Of a stretch of 32,624 nt of DNA, positions 9,292 to 19,435 are shown in pieces; position 1 is the stretch's first letter, and each line of letters starts with the position of its first letter. The notes beneath the pieces were generated by a model. The model was given only the letters and a program-made list of their open reading frames with translations. It searched no databases and was not told the DNA's origin. This DNA comes from an uncultured Rhodospirillales bacterium (GTDB lineage: Bacteria; Pseudomonadota; Alphaproteobacteria; Azospirillales; Azospirillaceae), in the NCBI GenBank assembly GCA_903920145.1, contig CAIXKV010000128.1, positions 1 through 32,624 on the forward strand, written 5' to 3'. Made by a program: the position numbers and the translations under genes.

Positions 9292-9312
9292 GACCGGCCA
9301 GCCCTAACAATG

Positions 9313-9502
9313 ATACCATCGGGCCTTGATGGTGACTCATCAAGGCCGCCCTCATACCATCGAGCCTTGATGTTGACTTATCAAGGCTGCCCTCAGACGC
9401 CGGGCGGGCGCATCCGCGCCCTTGGCTTCGCGTCCACGAGGACGCGGGGCCGCCGTCGCGGCCCGATACCGGCAGTGTGTCATCGTTATAGCTCGCCGGG
9501 AT
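9313..9502 (-). repeat. Multi-hairpin dispersed repeat, inverted copy with two H3 units
   Basis: On the + strand: two tandem 41-bp H3 units (9313-9353 and 9354-9394, each with a 9-bp stem from GCCTTGATG-type arms), the inverted core (9395-9432), H1 (CGCGTCC/GGACGCG), a GC spacer, and an H4-like stem starting ATACCGGC at 9466. The right arm of H4 reads GCCGGGAT instead of GCCGGTAT. The element ends about 10 nt before the start codon of the SLC13-type gene, so it supplies that gene's leader. Confidence 0.85.
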
Positions 9503-9511
9503 GAGATCTCC

Positions 9512-10885
9512 ATGAGACTTCCTTTTTCGATCCCCCAGACTCTCGCAGGATTGGCCATCGTCGCCGCGCTGCTGGTGCTAGTGTTTCCACCGCTGCCGCC
9601 CGCCGAAACGCGGGCCATGGCGCTGATCATCGCCGCTCTTGGCCTGTGGGCGACCGGAGCCGTCCCGGAGCATATCACCGCCGTTGCCTTCTTTACCGTC
9701 GCCATGCTGTTTGCAATCGCACCGCCCGCCGTGGTGTTCGGCGGCTTTGATTCTGCGGCCCTATGGTTAATTTTTGGCGGATTGGTGATGGGCGTTGCGG
9801 TTCGCAGCACTGGCCTTGGCGAACGGATCGCCGCGCGGGTCGCACGCATGTTCGGTACGAACTACTGGGGTGTCATCACAGGGGTAACGGTGGTAGGTGT
9901 GGCATTGGGGTTTGTCATGCCGTCGTCCATGGGTCGAGCCATCCTATTGATGCCCATCGCCCTTGGCTTGGCCGCGCGCTTTGGTTTCGAGCGCGGCAGC
10001 CGTGGTCATACCGGCGTAATCCTGGCGGCGGCTTTCGGCTGCCACGTCCCGACCTTTTCAATCTTGCCCGCGAATCTACCCAATCTAGTCTTCGTGGGCG
10101 CCTCTGAGAAGCTCTACCATATTGTCCCCACCTATGGCGCCTACTTGGCACTGCATTTTCCGATCCTGGGCTTTCTTAAGACCGCGATCATGATTCCGCT
10201 GATCGTCTGGCTGTGGCCGGATACGCCCCGCCCAAAGCCAACCGAATCCCACTCTTCGGCCATGAGCACCGACGAACGGTGGCTGGCGTTCCTGCTGACG
10301 GTGGCACTGGCGCTATGGGCCACGGACTTTCTGCATCATATCAGTCCGGCCTGGGTCAGCATGGCTGTGGCCTTGCTGTTGCTGTGGCCTGGCATCGCCC
10401 TGGTTAAAGGCAAGGCGTTCAACGACCAAATCAATTACGGCTCGCTGTTCTACGTGGCCGGCATCATGGGCTTGGGCGCCATGGTTGACCAGTCGGGCCT
10501 AGGGAACCGCTTGGCTTCGGCCATTCTTCAGGTTCTTCCACTGGCTCCTGATCATCCGGCAATGAATTTCGCCAGTCTGGCCGCCGTCAGTACCGTCGTC
10601 TCGATGATCACCACCCTCCCCGGCGCTCCAACGGTCCTGACCCCACTGGCCGAACAGATGGCCCATGCCTCGGGCCTCCCCCTTGAAACGGTACTGATGA
10701 GTCAAGTGCTTGGCTTCTCCAACCCAATTCTTCCTTACGAATCGGCGCCTCTGGTGGTGGCCATGCAGCTTGGTGGCGAGCGTCTGGCGACGGCACAAAA
10801 GCTGTGCCTATTGCTGGCGGTGGCAACCCTTCTGGTCTTGTTGCCGCTGGATTACTTCTGGTGGCAATTGCTGGGATGGTTGTGA
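9512..10885 (+). CDS. SLC13/DASS-family anion permease
   Basis: A 457-residue inner-membrane transporter with about 11-12 hydrophobic segments, organised as two inverted halves as in the divalent anion:sodium symporter family. It probably takes up dicarboxylates or sulfate-like anions with sodium; the substrate cannot be read from the sequence. Supporting stretches are GAVPEHITAVAFF (about 46-58), FDSAALWLIFGGLVMG (about 80-95), FVMPSSMGRAILLMP (about 135-149) and FSNPILPYESAPLVVAM near 404-420. I chose ATG 9512 because the frame upstream (to 9422) is encoded entirely by the dispersed repeat, and the same peptide appears in another repeat copy near 26972. Confidence 0.85.
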   Translation: MRLPFSIPQTLAGLAIVAALLVLVFPPLPPAETRAMALIIAALGLWATGAVPEHITAVAFFTVAMLFAIAPPAVVFGGFDSAALWLIFGGLVMGVAVRSTGLGERIAARVARMFGTNYWGVITGVTVVGVALGFVMPSSMGRAILLMPIALGLAARFGFERGSRGHTGVILAAAFGCHVPTFSILPANLPNLVFVGASEKLYHIVPTYGAYLALHFPILGFLKTAIMIPLIVWLWPDTPRPKPTESHSSAMSTDERWLAFLLTVALALWATDFLHHISPAWVSMAVALLLLWPGIALVKGKAFNDQINYGSLFYVAGIMGLGAMVDQSGLGNRLASAILQVLPLAPDHPAMNFASLAAVSTVVSMITTLPGAPTVLTPLAEQMAHASGLPLETVLMSQVLGFSNPILPYESAPLVVAMQLGGERLATAQKLCLLLAVATLLVLLPLDYFWWQLLGWL

Positions 10886-10905
10886 GGGCAAGAAAGGCAA
10901 GAGGG

Positions 10906-10954
10906 CAAGGACGCATAGCCTCCTTGCCCTCAAGACGTTATGGGGAAAACGTCA
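10906..10954 (+). repeat. Two-hairpin repeat B, copy 2
   Basis: Second copy of the element at 6864-6912. The first stem is extended here to a perfect 11 bp (GAGGGCAAGGA 10901-10911 with TCCTTGCCCTC 10921-10931) around the same CGCATAGCC-like loop. The GACGTT/AACGTC stem is also kept. It lies between convergent genes, 20 nt after the SLC13-type stop and 12 nt before the guaB stop, so it may serve as a transcript end for both. Confidence 0.7.
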
Positions 10955-10965
10955 GACCAGCGGCC

Positions 10966-12513
<1,548 letters not shown>

Positions 12514-12705
12514 GGTGGTCAACGGCGCTGCGGTAGGGATGGCGGGTCTGGTCTGCGAGCAAAGACGAACCCAAATCCGCATACCCGGCAGACGCCATCC
12601 CATCAAGGATGCGGTAAAGCTATGGCATTCTCCATACAATAGTATGACGCGATATTCAATGAATAATATTTTGTGTCTTTAAGTATTTTTCCCTAAAAAA
12701 TTATG

Positions 12706-12735
12706 TTGACAACGATATTAATAATTATCTACATA
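12706..12735 (+). promoter_or_regulatory. Candidate promoter of the AT-rich orphan gene
   Basis: Perfect -35 hexamer TTGACA (12706-12711), an 18-bp spacer, and a weak -10, TACATA (12730-12735). It is 43 nt before the GTG start. Because the region is AT-rich, the -10 assignment is uncertain. Confidence 0.4.
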
Positions 12736-12778
12736 TAAATCATCAATATATGATTTTTATTTAACAAGGAGAACGATC

Positions 12779-13681
12779 GTGAGGGCGCTTTTACAAGTTT
12801 CAATGCTTACTAGCCACGATTCTGATTGTAAAAGCTGTGGCCTCGATGCTTGGCTTGGAGAAAATGGATATAATCCAATAAATATTACTTTTTTCCGCGA
12901 CTCACTAAAAGAATTGGCGATAAAATATAAAGATTGCCTGTCATCAATAAAAGAAATAAGAGATGATCCATCATCGGATTTATGCAAATTAACCAGAGAA
13001 GAGTACATCGCATTTGAAATAATATTATCAATTCCAAATGAAGAACATGAACGCGATAAGGCCATATCAAACATAAAACACTATATACATTTCTCAGATA
13101 GGAAACAGGGACAAGGTATTGATGGGATCATTTGTACAAAAGGAGACTTATTATGGATAAGATGGAGACACAAGTCATCGCATAACTTAGAACGAGCAAT
13201 GGAGGATTTTGTTGAGAATATAAATAAGTCTATAGCAAAAAATATTATGTTCAAGCCATTCGATGCTGATTGCATTATTCAAGTGCGAGAAACATCAAGC
13301 TTAAGCGATTCCTATACAGGACGAATTAAGTTAGGGAATAAAGAAATTATTGATAAAGCAAGAAAGGACAAAAAAGTTGAATTTTGGGCATCGAGGGTTG
13401 CTCTTTTTCTAACATTTGCATTTGTTGCGGCAAGCTACTGCCTAGATGTTATGCTTACAAAGGGAATTACGTCATGTACAGACGCCTCATTCTTAAAATG
13501 GATTGGCACTCCGCCTTCTTGCATATTCATTCCTGCTGAACACGGAGATTTTTATAAATGGTTAGGCGGAATTTTCGATAGACTCGGGACAGTTTCCCTT
13601 TCTACGTCCGTACTATCCTATGCAAACTATTACTACTATCTCACAGACCTCAGGCGTAAACCCAATATCGATTGGAAATAG
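12779..13681 (+). CDS. AT-rich orphan membrane protein of unknown function
   Basis: A 300-residue protein I do not recognise. Start at GTG 12779, chosen because AAGGAG (12766-12771) lies 7 nt upstream. The first ~200 residues look soluble, with a CxxC near the N-terminus (CKSC, 17-20) and charged helical stretches. A strong hydrophobic segment follows at about 204-226 and a weaker one at about 268-288, separated by a short loop containing Cys233 and Cys248. Codon use (ATA, AAT, AGA) and base composition differ sharply from every neighbour, which suggests recent horizontal transfer. There is no transposase, integrase or partner gene, so it is a single-gene insert between guaB and the pentapeptide protein. 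It could be a stand-alone stress or defence effector, but nothing in the sequence proves that. Confidence 0.8.
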   Translation: MRALLQVSMLTSHDSDCKSCGLDAWLGENGYNPINITFFRDSLKELAIKYKDCLSSIKEIRDDPSSDLCKLTREEYIAFEIILSIPNEEHERDKAISNIKHYIHFSDRKQGQGIDGIICTKGDLLWIRWRHKSSHNLERAMEDFVENINKSIAKNIMFKPFDADCIIQVRETSSLSDSYTGRIKLGNKEIIDKARKDKKVEFWASRVALFLTFAFVAASYCLDVMLTKGITSCTDASFLKWIGTPPSCIFIPAEHGDFYKWLGGIFDRLGTVSLSTSVLSYANYYYYLTDLRRKPNIDWK

Positions 13682-13683
13682 GG

Positions 13684-13705
13684 GCCTCCTTCCAATGCGG
13701 GAGGC
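13684..13705. terminator. Weak hairpin between convergent genes
   Basis: GCCTCC (13684-13689) pairs with GGAGGC (13700-13705) around a 10-nt loop, just after the orphan gene and before the pentapeptide gene's stop. There is no strong T-run on either strand. It may act as a weak bidirectional terminator. Confidence 0.3.
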
Positions 13706-13711
13706 GCCGGA

Positions 13712-14926
13712 CTACTCGCCCGCCTCTCCGCTTGCCCGAACATACTTGGCGCCGGTCAGATTACCACCTTTAAGCAGGGCCAAGTTAAGCTGTGCTCCGG
13801 TCAGGTCGGCATAGCTCAACAGCACGCCTTCCGCCTCCAAGCACCGAACATCGGCATTCACCAAACAGGCCGACTGAAGATTGGTGGGCCAGGGCCGATC
13901 GGGATCGCCGACAATCGGGACCGACTTGAGCACAGCCTCCTTCAGGCAGGCACCAGTCAGATTGGTCCGGCGCAAGGTGCAACCCGACAGATCGGCTCCC
14001 GACAGATCAGCCCCAATCATGGAACAATAGGCCAGATCAGCCATCACCAGCACGGCACCGCGCAGCGTTATCCCATTCAGATTCGAGCGCCGAATGCTGG
14101 CCCCCGACAGGTCATAACCAGATAGATCGGCACCCTCCAGATCGGCGAGTTCCAGCTCCAATCGCTGGCCTTCGCTGCCGCCCGATTCGATCCAGAGCCG
14201 ATGCAAATCGGCCAGAGCGGGCAGTCGATCAACCACCGAAAGCAGTTTGGCCCGACGCTCCACACCCAATTCCACCAATTGCGCCAACACCGACTCGTCG
14301 ATTCGCGCCCCCGACAACACCGCCCCTTTCAGCTCGGCGCTGGTCAAGGTCGCGCCGGTGAGGTCGGTGGCCACCAGAATCGCCCCGCGCAAATCGGCGC
14401 CGGTCAAGTCTGCATCGACCAATTCGGCGCCGGTTAAATCGCAGTCAGCCAGTTTGGCGCCCCGCATCAACGCTCGAGACAAATCGGCATCCCGCAACTC
14501 GGTGCGGCGAGTCGGCGCGGATTTGCCGGTGAAGCGAACCATCGGATCGGCGGTGGCTATAGAGCCAACGCCAAAATCCGTCCCGGCCAGATTGGCATCG
14601 GCCAGATTGGCGCCATTCAGGCACGCCCCACGGAGGTCAGCCCCCATCAAATCGGCGCCATGCAAATCACTGGCGCTTAAATCGGCCATAATCAGAACAG
14701 CCGCCCCCAAATCCGCATTGGACAAATCGGCTTTGATCAAGCAAGCCCCGGTCAGACGGGCTTTGCGCAACACAGCTTTAGATAATGAGAGGCCCGAGAG
14801 GTCGGCCTGGGCCAGATCGGCGGGCCGACCGCCCCGCTGTCCCTGCACCCACTTCCGATGCCCTTCCAATTGCTTCATCAGATCTTCGAGATACTCGGCC
14901 TTGTGCTCGGACGCTTCATCGACCAT
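13712..14926 (-). CDS. Pentapeptide-repeat protein
   Basis: A 404-residue protein with a short charged N-terminal helix (about 1-40) followed by many A(D/N)LXX-type repeats, for example ADLSGLSLSKAVL and GADLMGADLRGACLNGANL. These predict a right-handed quadrilateral beta-helix. A non-repeat interruption at about 218-260 (LVELGVERRAKLL...LHRLWIESG) divides two repeat blocks, and the second resumes at ELADLEGADLSGYDLS. No signal peptide or membrane segment is visible, so it is probably cytoplasmic. Some pentapeptide proteins mimic DNA and protect gyrase, but most have no known role and nothing here decides between these. Start at ATG 14926. Confidence 0.9.
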   Translation of the reverse strand: MVDEASEHKAEYLEDLMKQLEGHRKWVQGQRGGRPADLAQADLSGLSLSKAVLRKARLTGACLIKADLSNADLGAAVLIMADLSASDLHGADLMGADLRGACLNGANLADANLAGTDFGVGSIATADPMVRFTGKSAPTRRTELRDADLSRALMRGAKLADCDLTGAELVDADLTGADLRGAILVATDLTGATLTSAELKGAVLSGARIDESVLAQLVELGVERRAKLLSVVDRLPALADLHRLWIESGGSEGQRLELELADLEGADLSGYDLSGASIRRSNLNGITLRGAVLVMADLAYCSMIGADLSGADLSGCTLRRTNLTGACLKEAVLKSVPIVGDPDRPWPTNLQSACLVNADVRCLEAEGVLLSYADLTGAQLNLALLKGGNLTGAKYVRASGEAGE

Positions 14927-15089
14927 GCTCGCTCCTCAACTGCCGCTGCGGGCGACCGCCACAAGTTCGGGCACCGCAGCACACGAGCCCTTTGCGCGCG
15001 AACTCTATCCGCCGACCGCGACGCCGGATCAATCGCAATCGATCACAACCTCTCGGCCTTCGACCAGGGACAATGAACAGGGCCGGGCG

Positions 15090-16550
15090 TCAATTGGAGC
15101 CGGTGATGGCTCCCTCTGGGGATAACGAAAGAATTTGCTGTTGCTCTAAACTTTGCAACACACTCAGCGGAATATCGCGCTTGTCAGCAACCACGCGATT
15201 ACGACCGGATCGCTTGGCCTCATACAACGCCTCGTCAGAGCGTTTGATCAAGGTTTCGACGGTATCGCCAACCCGCCCCCCAACGGCGACCCCAACGCTC
15301 ACCGTCACTTCGATCTCTCCAACCGGGGCGCTGATCGTAAAGATGGTATCGCCGATCCGCCGCCGTAGCCGTTCGGCCACCATCAGCGCCGCTTCACCGT
15401 CGGTATCGGGCATGATCACCACGAACTCTTCACCGCCCAGTCGAGCCACCAGATCAAAGTTACGCAGATTGCGGGCGGCCCGCACCGCAACCTCTTTCAA
15501 AACCTCATCGCCGATGTCATGACCAAAGGTATCGTTAACCCGCTTGAAATGGTCGATATCGAACATCAGGATCGACACCGGCTTATTGCTGTCGGCAGCC
15601 CGATCCAACAGGCGCGGCAAATGGGCACTGACGTAACGGCGATTAAAGACGCCGGTGAGTGAGTCCGTGAGCGCCAGCGACAGGCTTTGTTCATAATTGG
15701 CCCGCAGCCGGTCCTGATATCGCTTGCGTCGAATTTGGGTGCGAACCCGAGCCTGCAATTCGTTGCGATCAATTGGCTTGATCACATAATCGTTGGCACC
15801 AAGCTCCAGCCCCTTGGCCACCCGATTCATGTCACCTTCGTCAATCATTAGCAGAATCGGCACTTGGCGGGTGCGCTCGTGCGAGCGCAATTGCGAACAC
15901 AAACGCAGGCCGTCTTCGTTCAACAGCGTCAGACTGACAATCACCAGCTCGAAATCCTTGGTCAACGCCCGTTCCAGGGCGTCCATGCCGGTGGCAGCGG
16001 AGTAAACCACGCTGCCATCCCGTTTCAAGGTCTCGGTGATTTTGTCTAAATCCAACGGGCTGTCTTCCAGCACCAAAACCCGCGCCTCTTCAGTCGACTC
16101 GGACAACAGGTTGACCCCATTGTTGAGCATCCCGAAATGGCCAGAGGTGCTTTCACGCAGACGCCATTCGTCCATCATCATCTTGAGCCGAACCAGAGAT
16201 CGAACGCGGGCAAACAGCGCGATATCGTTCACGGGTTTGGTCAGGAAATCATCGGCCCCAGCCTCCAGGCCCCGGACTCGATCGGAAATATCCGAAAGCG
16301 CGGTGACCATCACGACCGGAATATGCATGGTTGCGGGGTCAGAGCGAATGCGCTGACAGACCTCAAAACCATCCATCCCAGGCATCATCACGTCCAAAAG
16401 GACGATGTCCGGGCTTTCTTTTTTGACGAGCTCCAAGGCCTGCTGCCCATTAGAGGCAGTGAGCACATCAAAATACTCGCGAGTCAACTTAGCTGCGAGC
16501 AGTTTGACATTGGGCATTACGTCATCGACAACGAGCACTCGTGCGGACAT
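15090..16550 (-). CDS. pleD: PleD-type response regulator/diguanylate cyclase
   Basis: A 486-residue cytoplasmic protein with the PleD architecture. A first receiver domain (about 3-120) carries phospho-acceptor D53 (IVLLDVMMPGMDG) and K105. A second receiver (about 156-270) has S206 at the acceptor position, so it is a non-phosphorylated adaptor. A GGDEF domain (about 290-455) has the active site GGEEF at 372-376 and an RxxD inhibitory site (R363-D366) just before it. It makes c-di-GMP from two GTP when phosphorylated, and is probably product-inhibited. It lies 37 bp downstream of divK on the same strand, the same order as in Caulobacter, which implies coupling to cell-cycle phosphorelays. 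The pleC/divJ kinases are not in the window. Confidence 0.95.
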   Translation of the reverse strand: MSARVLVVDDVMPNVKLLAAKLTREYFDVLTASNGQQALELVKKESPDIVLLDVMMPGMDGFEVCQRIRSDPATMHIPVVMVTALSDISDRVRGLEAGADDFLTKPVNDIALFARVRSLVRLKMMMDEWRLRESTSGHFGMLNNGVNLLSESTEEARVLVLEDSPLDLDKITETLKRDGSVVYSAATGMDALERALTKDFELVIVSLTLLNEDGLRLCSQLRSHERTRQVPILLMIDEGDMNRVAKGLELGANDYVIKPIDRNELQARVRTQIRRKRYQDRLRANYEQSLSLALTDSLTGVFNRRYVSAHLPRLLDRAADSNKPVSILMFDIDHFKRVNDTFGHDIGDEVLKEVAVRAARNLRNFDLVARLGGEEFVVIMPDTDGEAALMVAERLRRRIGDTIFTISAPVGEIEVTVSVGVAVGGRVGDTVETLIKRSDEALYEAKRSGRNRVVADKRDIPLSVLQSLEQQQILSLSPEGAITGSN

Positions 16551-16587
16551 CGGGGGTCAGTTTCCCACCGTCTGGATTTCGGCCCAA

Positions 16588-17001
16588 TCAGCTCAGATAC
16601 CGCTGCACGGCCTGGAGGAATTTCGTCACCGAGATCGGTTTAGCAAGGTAATCCTCGCAACCACCCTCGCGAATCTTCTCCTCGTCACCCTTCATTGCAA
16701 ACGCGGTCACGGCGATAATGGGGATGGATTTCAATTCTTCGTCCTCTTTGATCCACTTGGTCACCTCCAACCCCGAAACTTCGGGAAGCTGAATATCCAT
16801 CAAGATCAAGTCCGGGCGATGCTCTCGGGCCAGTTTCAAAGCTTCCATACCGTCCTTGGTCTGAAGCGTCGCATAGCCGTGCGCCTCGAGCAGATCATGG
16901 AACAACTTCATATTAAGCTCGTTGTCCTCCACGATCAGGACACACTTACCGGTTGAATTTCCTCCAGAGCCCAGCACGGAGTCATTCACATCGGCAGACA
17001 T
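16588..17001 (-). CDS. divK: Single-domain response regulator DivK
   Basis: A 137-residue receiver domain without an output domain. Acceptor D69 lies in [13 protein letters not shown], the acidic pocket is E25-D26 (VLIVEDN), and K121 and T99 are conserved. DivK shuttles phosphoryl signals between histidine kinases and controls cell-cycle progression through CtrA. The frame is open to 17106, but ATG 17001 has a strong Shine-Dalgarno (GGGGAGG, 5 nt away), and DivK homologues match from about residue 18 onward. It is first in a probable operon with pleD. An N-terminal tail of about 18 residues precedes the receiver fold. Confidence 0.93.
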   Translation of the reverse strand: MSADVNDSVLGSGGNSTGKCVLIVEDNELNMKLFHDLLEAHGYATLQTKDGMEALKLAREHRPDLILMDIQLPEVSGLEVTKWIKEDEELKSIPIIAVTAFAMKGDEEKIREGGCEDYLAKPISVTKFLQAVQRYLS

Positions 17002-17176
17002 CTCGACCTCCCCCTGACCTGCAAACGGCATTAGTGCCTCGCAACGCCCTGGGCAAGATAACGCGGGAAAGGCGGACATGCACTCATAATCCGACACTCG
17101 CAGCATTGAGGTTAACGGTTCGTGACACCCGTATCCTCAAATCCTCATGCCAGCCGTGACCAAAGAGGTCCATCAA

Positions 17177-17194
17177 GGGCTGCAATCGCAGCCC
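17177..17194 (-). terminator. Hairpin downstream of the histidine kinase gene
   Basis: GGGCTGC/GCAGCCC, a perfect 7-bp stem with a 4-nt loop, 18 nt past the stop of the minus-strand kinase gene and followed on that strand by TTGATGG. The T-run is poor, so this is a possible rather than certain terminator. Confidence 0.4.
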
Positions 17195-17212
17195 CGCGCG
17201 CTCGTGGGCGCG

Positions 17213-18652
17213 TCAACCCGAACTCCCAACCGGGGCTTTCTTCTGGACGGTTGGCAGTTCAACGCGAAAGACAGCGCCGCCGCCCGGTCGAGTCCAGGCC
17301 GAAACCGTGCCGCCATGAATCGCGATGGTTTCGGCGACAATGGCCAGCCCCAGACCGCTGCCTTTACCGTGCTGATCCCGGCCTCGCCAAAAGGGCTCAA
17401 ACAGTTGAGCGCGGTCGGCCTCAGCCACACCGGGCCCCCGGTCACACACCTCCAACACCACCCGATGAGGCGCCTCCTCACCCCCGGACTCACCCCCCGT
17501 CACCGGCGAGTCGATCACCACCTCAACCGTTCCGCCTTCAGGGGTGTAGCGCAACGCATTGTCGATCAGATTGACCAGGGCGTCCCCCAGCGCCAAGGCG
17601 TTCCCTGGCACCATCACCGTTTGGTCGGGCGCGACCAGCTCCACCGCCCGTCCTCGGGCCATGGCCAGCGGAGCCGCATCTGCCAGCACCTCGCGCGCCA
17701 CCCGAACCAGATCAATGACGCCATCCACCACCACCTGCCCGGCCTCTAACCGCGACACCGCCATCAATTGCTCGACCAACCGGGTCAAGCGAATCACATC
17801 ACGATCCAATCCAGCCTGGCTCGGACACTCCGGCAATCCATCCAATCGTGCCCGCAAGATCGCCAAAGGCGTTCGCAATTCATGGGCGGCATTGGCGGTC
17901 ATGCGGCGTTGCTGCTGCAACGCCAATTCGATCCGCCCGATCGCCCGATTCACCGCCTGCACCAGTGGCAAAACCTCCCATGGAACCCCATCTTCCCCCA
18001 GCCGCCCCCCGGCATGGCGGGGATCGATCGCCCCCGCCACAGCCGACAGGCGCTTCAGCGGCGCCATGGCCCGACGCACCGTTACCGCGCCAATCAGGAC
18101 AGTCAACAGCATGACCGGCAGAACCACCGGCAATACTTCGAACGTCACTTCCTGGCAAACCCAGATCACGATATCCGACAGGGTGGGCCGTCCGCGAATC
18201 ATCGCCACCCGCATCTCCCCGACGGGCGTCGCCACCAAACGAACGATGCCCTGCACCGGCCTCCCGGCCACCTGTTGGGAGAACTGCACCGCCGTCCATG
18301 ACGCCACCGGCCCTGAAACCAGCGGCGCTAACCGCTCGGATCCGCCGGCAACCGGCGGCCCGCCAGCGGCATCAGCCACGGCCATTTGGAAATCGGGGAT
18401 GGCTGCGATCTGCCGTTGAAAAGCCGGGGGAAGGAGCATTCCCAACGCGCCCTTCGCATCCCGAGTTGCAAAATCCCGCAGCCCGTCCGCCAAATCGTTC
18501 AACTGATACGACGATTCGATCTCGCGGTTAACCAGGGCGACGACGAGATCAATGGTGGCCACGCCTAGAATCGCGACGACATACAGCAGCGACAGCCGGC
18601 GAATCAGCTTCCATTCCAACGATGGGTGACGATGAGAGGCCGTTTGGAGCAT
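17213..18652 (-). CDS. Membrane sensor histidine kinase (OmpR-partner type)
   Basis: A 479-residue inner-membrane kinase. Membrane segments at about 20-42 and 170-192 enclose a ~125-residue periplasmic sensor region with no recognised fold. A HAMP-like linker follows (about 193-245). The HisKA domain has H257 in NAAHELRTPLA. The HATPase domain has an N-box at 361-365 (NLIDN), G1 DRGPGV and G2 GSGLGLAI at about 431-438. It follows the response regulator gene after 3 bp, so the pair is an operon. The arrangement resembles QseBC/TctDE-type systems, but the periplasmic ligand cannot be inferred. Confidence 0.93.
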   Translation of the reverse strand: MLQTASHRHPSLEWKLIRRLSLLYVVAILGVATIDLVVALVNREIESSYQLNDLADGLRDFATRDAKGALGMLLPPAFQRQIAAIPDFQMAVADAAGGPPVAGGSERLAPLVSGPVASWTAVQFSQQVAGRPVQGIVRLVATPVGEMRVAMIRGRPTLSDIVIWVCQEVTFEVLPVVLPVMLLTVLIGAVTVRRAMAPLKRLSAVAGAIDPRHAGGRLGEDGVPWEVLPLVQAVNRAIGRIELALQQQRRMTANAAHELRTPLAILRARLDGLPECPSQAGLDRDVIRLTRLVEQLMAVSRLEAGQVVVDGVIDLVRVAREVLADAAPLAMARGRAVELVAPDQTVMVPGNALALGDALVNLIDNALRYTPEGGTVEVVIDSPVTGGESGGEEAPHRVVLEVCDRGPGVAEADRAQLFEPFWRGRDQHGKGSGLGLAIVAETIAIHGGTVSAWTRPGGGAVFRVELPTVQKKAPVGSSG

Positions 18653-18655
18653 GGC

Positions 18656-19336
18656 CTACGCCTCCACCGCCGCCCGGAACATGTAGCCGACACCCCGAAC
18701 CCCCAAAATCGCCACTCCGGCGCCGGCTTCCCGCAGCCGCTTGCGCAGACGTGACAGGTGGGACTCGATGGCGTTGGATTCGGTCTCCTCGCCGTTGGAG
18801 TACACCGCATTCTCCAGGGCGTCCTTGGTCACCACCCGACCGGCCCGCCGCATCAGCAACTCAAGCGCCGCCAACTCACGCCTTGGCACCACCAAAGGCT
18901 GCCCAGAGACCACAACTTCACGAGTCGTCGTGTCAAAGGCCAAATTGGCAACTTCCAGGCGCATCCCTAGCGCAGCACCGGGTCGACGTAGCACGGCGGC
19001 AATCCGCGCCACCAACTCTTCAAGGGCAAACGGCTTGACCAGATAATCATCGGCACCGGCATTCAGGCCGCGCACCCGATCATGCACGGAATCCCGCGCC
19101 GTAACCACAATCACCGGAGTCTGATTCCGGCGGTCCCGCACCTCGCGCAATACCTCCAAGCCATCGCCATCGGGCAAACGCAGATCCAGGATCACCGCGT
19201 CATAGCCGGTGCTGTCCATGGCCGCTTGGGCTTCTTCGGCTGAACCGGCGATGTCCACAGCGAAGCCCTCGCCGGTCAACTTAGTCCTGACCAGATCGGC
19301 CAGTTCGCCCTCGTCTTCAACCAAGAGCAAACGCAT
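18656..19336 (-). CDS. OmpR-family response regulator
   Basis: A 226-residue DNA-binding regulator. The receiver domain (about 1-115) has acidic residues E7-D8, acceptor D51 (VILDLRLPDGDG), T79 and K101. The C-terminal winged helix (about 128-222) has the usual ending RLRKRLREAG...VRGVGYMF. The partner kinase gene starts 3 bp downstream. ATG 19336 is preceded by GGAGGGGG. A three-repeat GTAAC array 55-80 bp upstream is a likely binding site, which suggests autoregulation. The target process is not evident from the neighbours. Confidence 0.94.
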   Translation of the reverse strand: MRLLLVEDEGELADLVRTKLTGEGFAVDIAGSAEEAQAAMDSTGYDAVILDLRLPDGDGLEVLREVRDRRNQTPVIVVTARDSVHDRVRGLNAGADDYLVKPFALEELVARIAAVLRRPGAALGMRLEVANLAFDTTTREVVVSGQPLVVPRRELAALELLMRRAGRVVTKDALENAVYSNGEETESNAIESHLSRLRKRLREAGAGVAILGVRGVGYMFRAAVEA

Positions 19337-19390
19337 GGATGCCCCCTCCCCCTATTCAAATGATGCTCCGGGAATAAGTCCGCCAAAAAG

Positions 19391-19416
19391 GTTACGGGGA
19401 CGTTACTAAATGTTAC
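19391..19416 (-). promoter_or_regulatory. GTAAC direct-repeat operator upstream of the response regulator
   Basis: On the minus strand: GTAAC-N5-GTAAC-N6-GTAAC (+ strand GTTAC at 19391, 19402 and 19412). A period of 10-11 bp in direct orientation is what OmpR/PhoB-family dimers recognise. The nearest site is 55 nt from the regulator's start codon, in its promoter region. Inferred to be autoregulatory. Confidence 0.55.
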
Positions 19417-19435
19417 AAAAGTCCCAGGTCGATCC

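Noticed and set aside
9313-9394. CRISPR-like array
   Set aside because: Two direct 41-bp units without spacers, each itself a hairpin, repeated elsewhere with the core. It belongs to the dispersed repeat, and there are no cas genes.
9422-9511. N-terminal extension of the SLC13-type protein
   Set aside because: Encoded entirely by the repeat and present in the same form at another locus (near 26972) with no gene behind it.
12757-13074. 105-residue minus-strand frame inside the AT-rich gene
   Set aside because: Antisense shadow without a ribosome binding site; the + strand gene has a strong one and a full-length frame.
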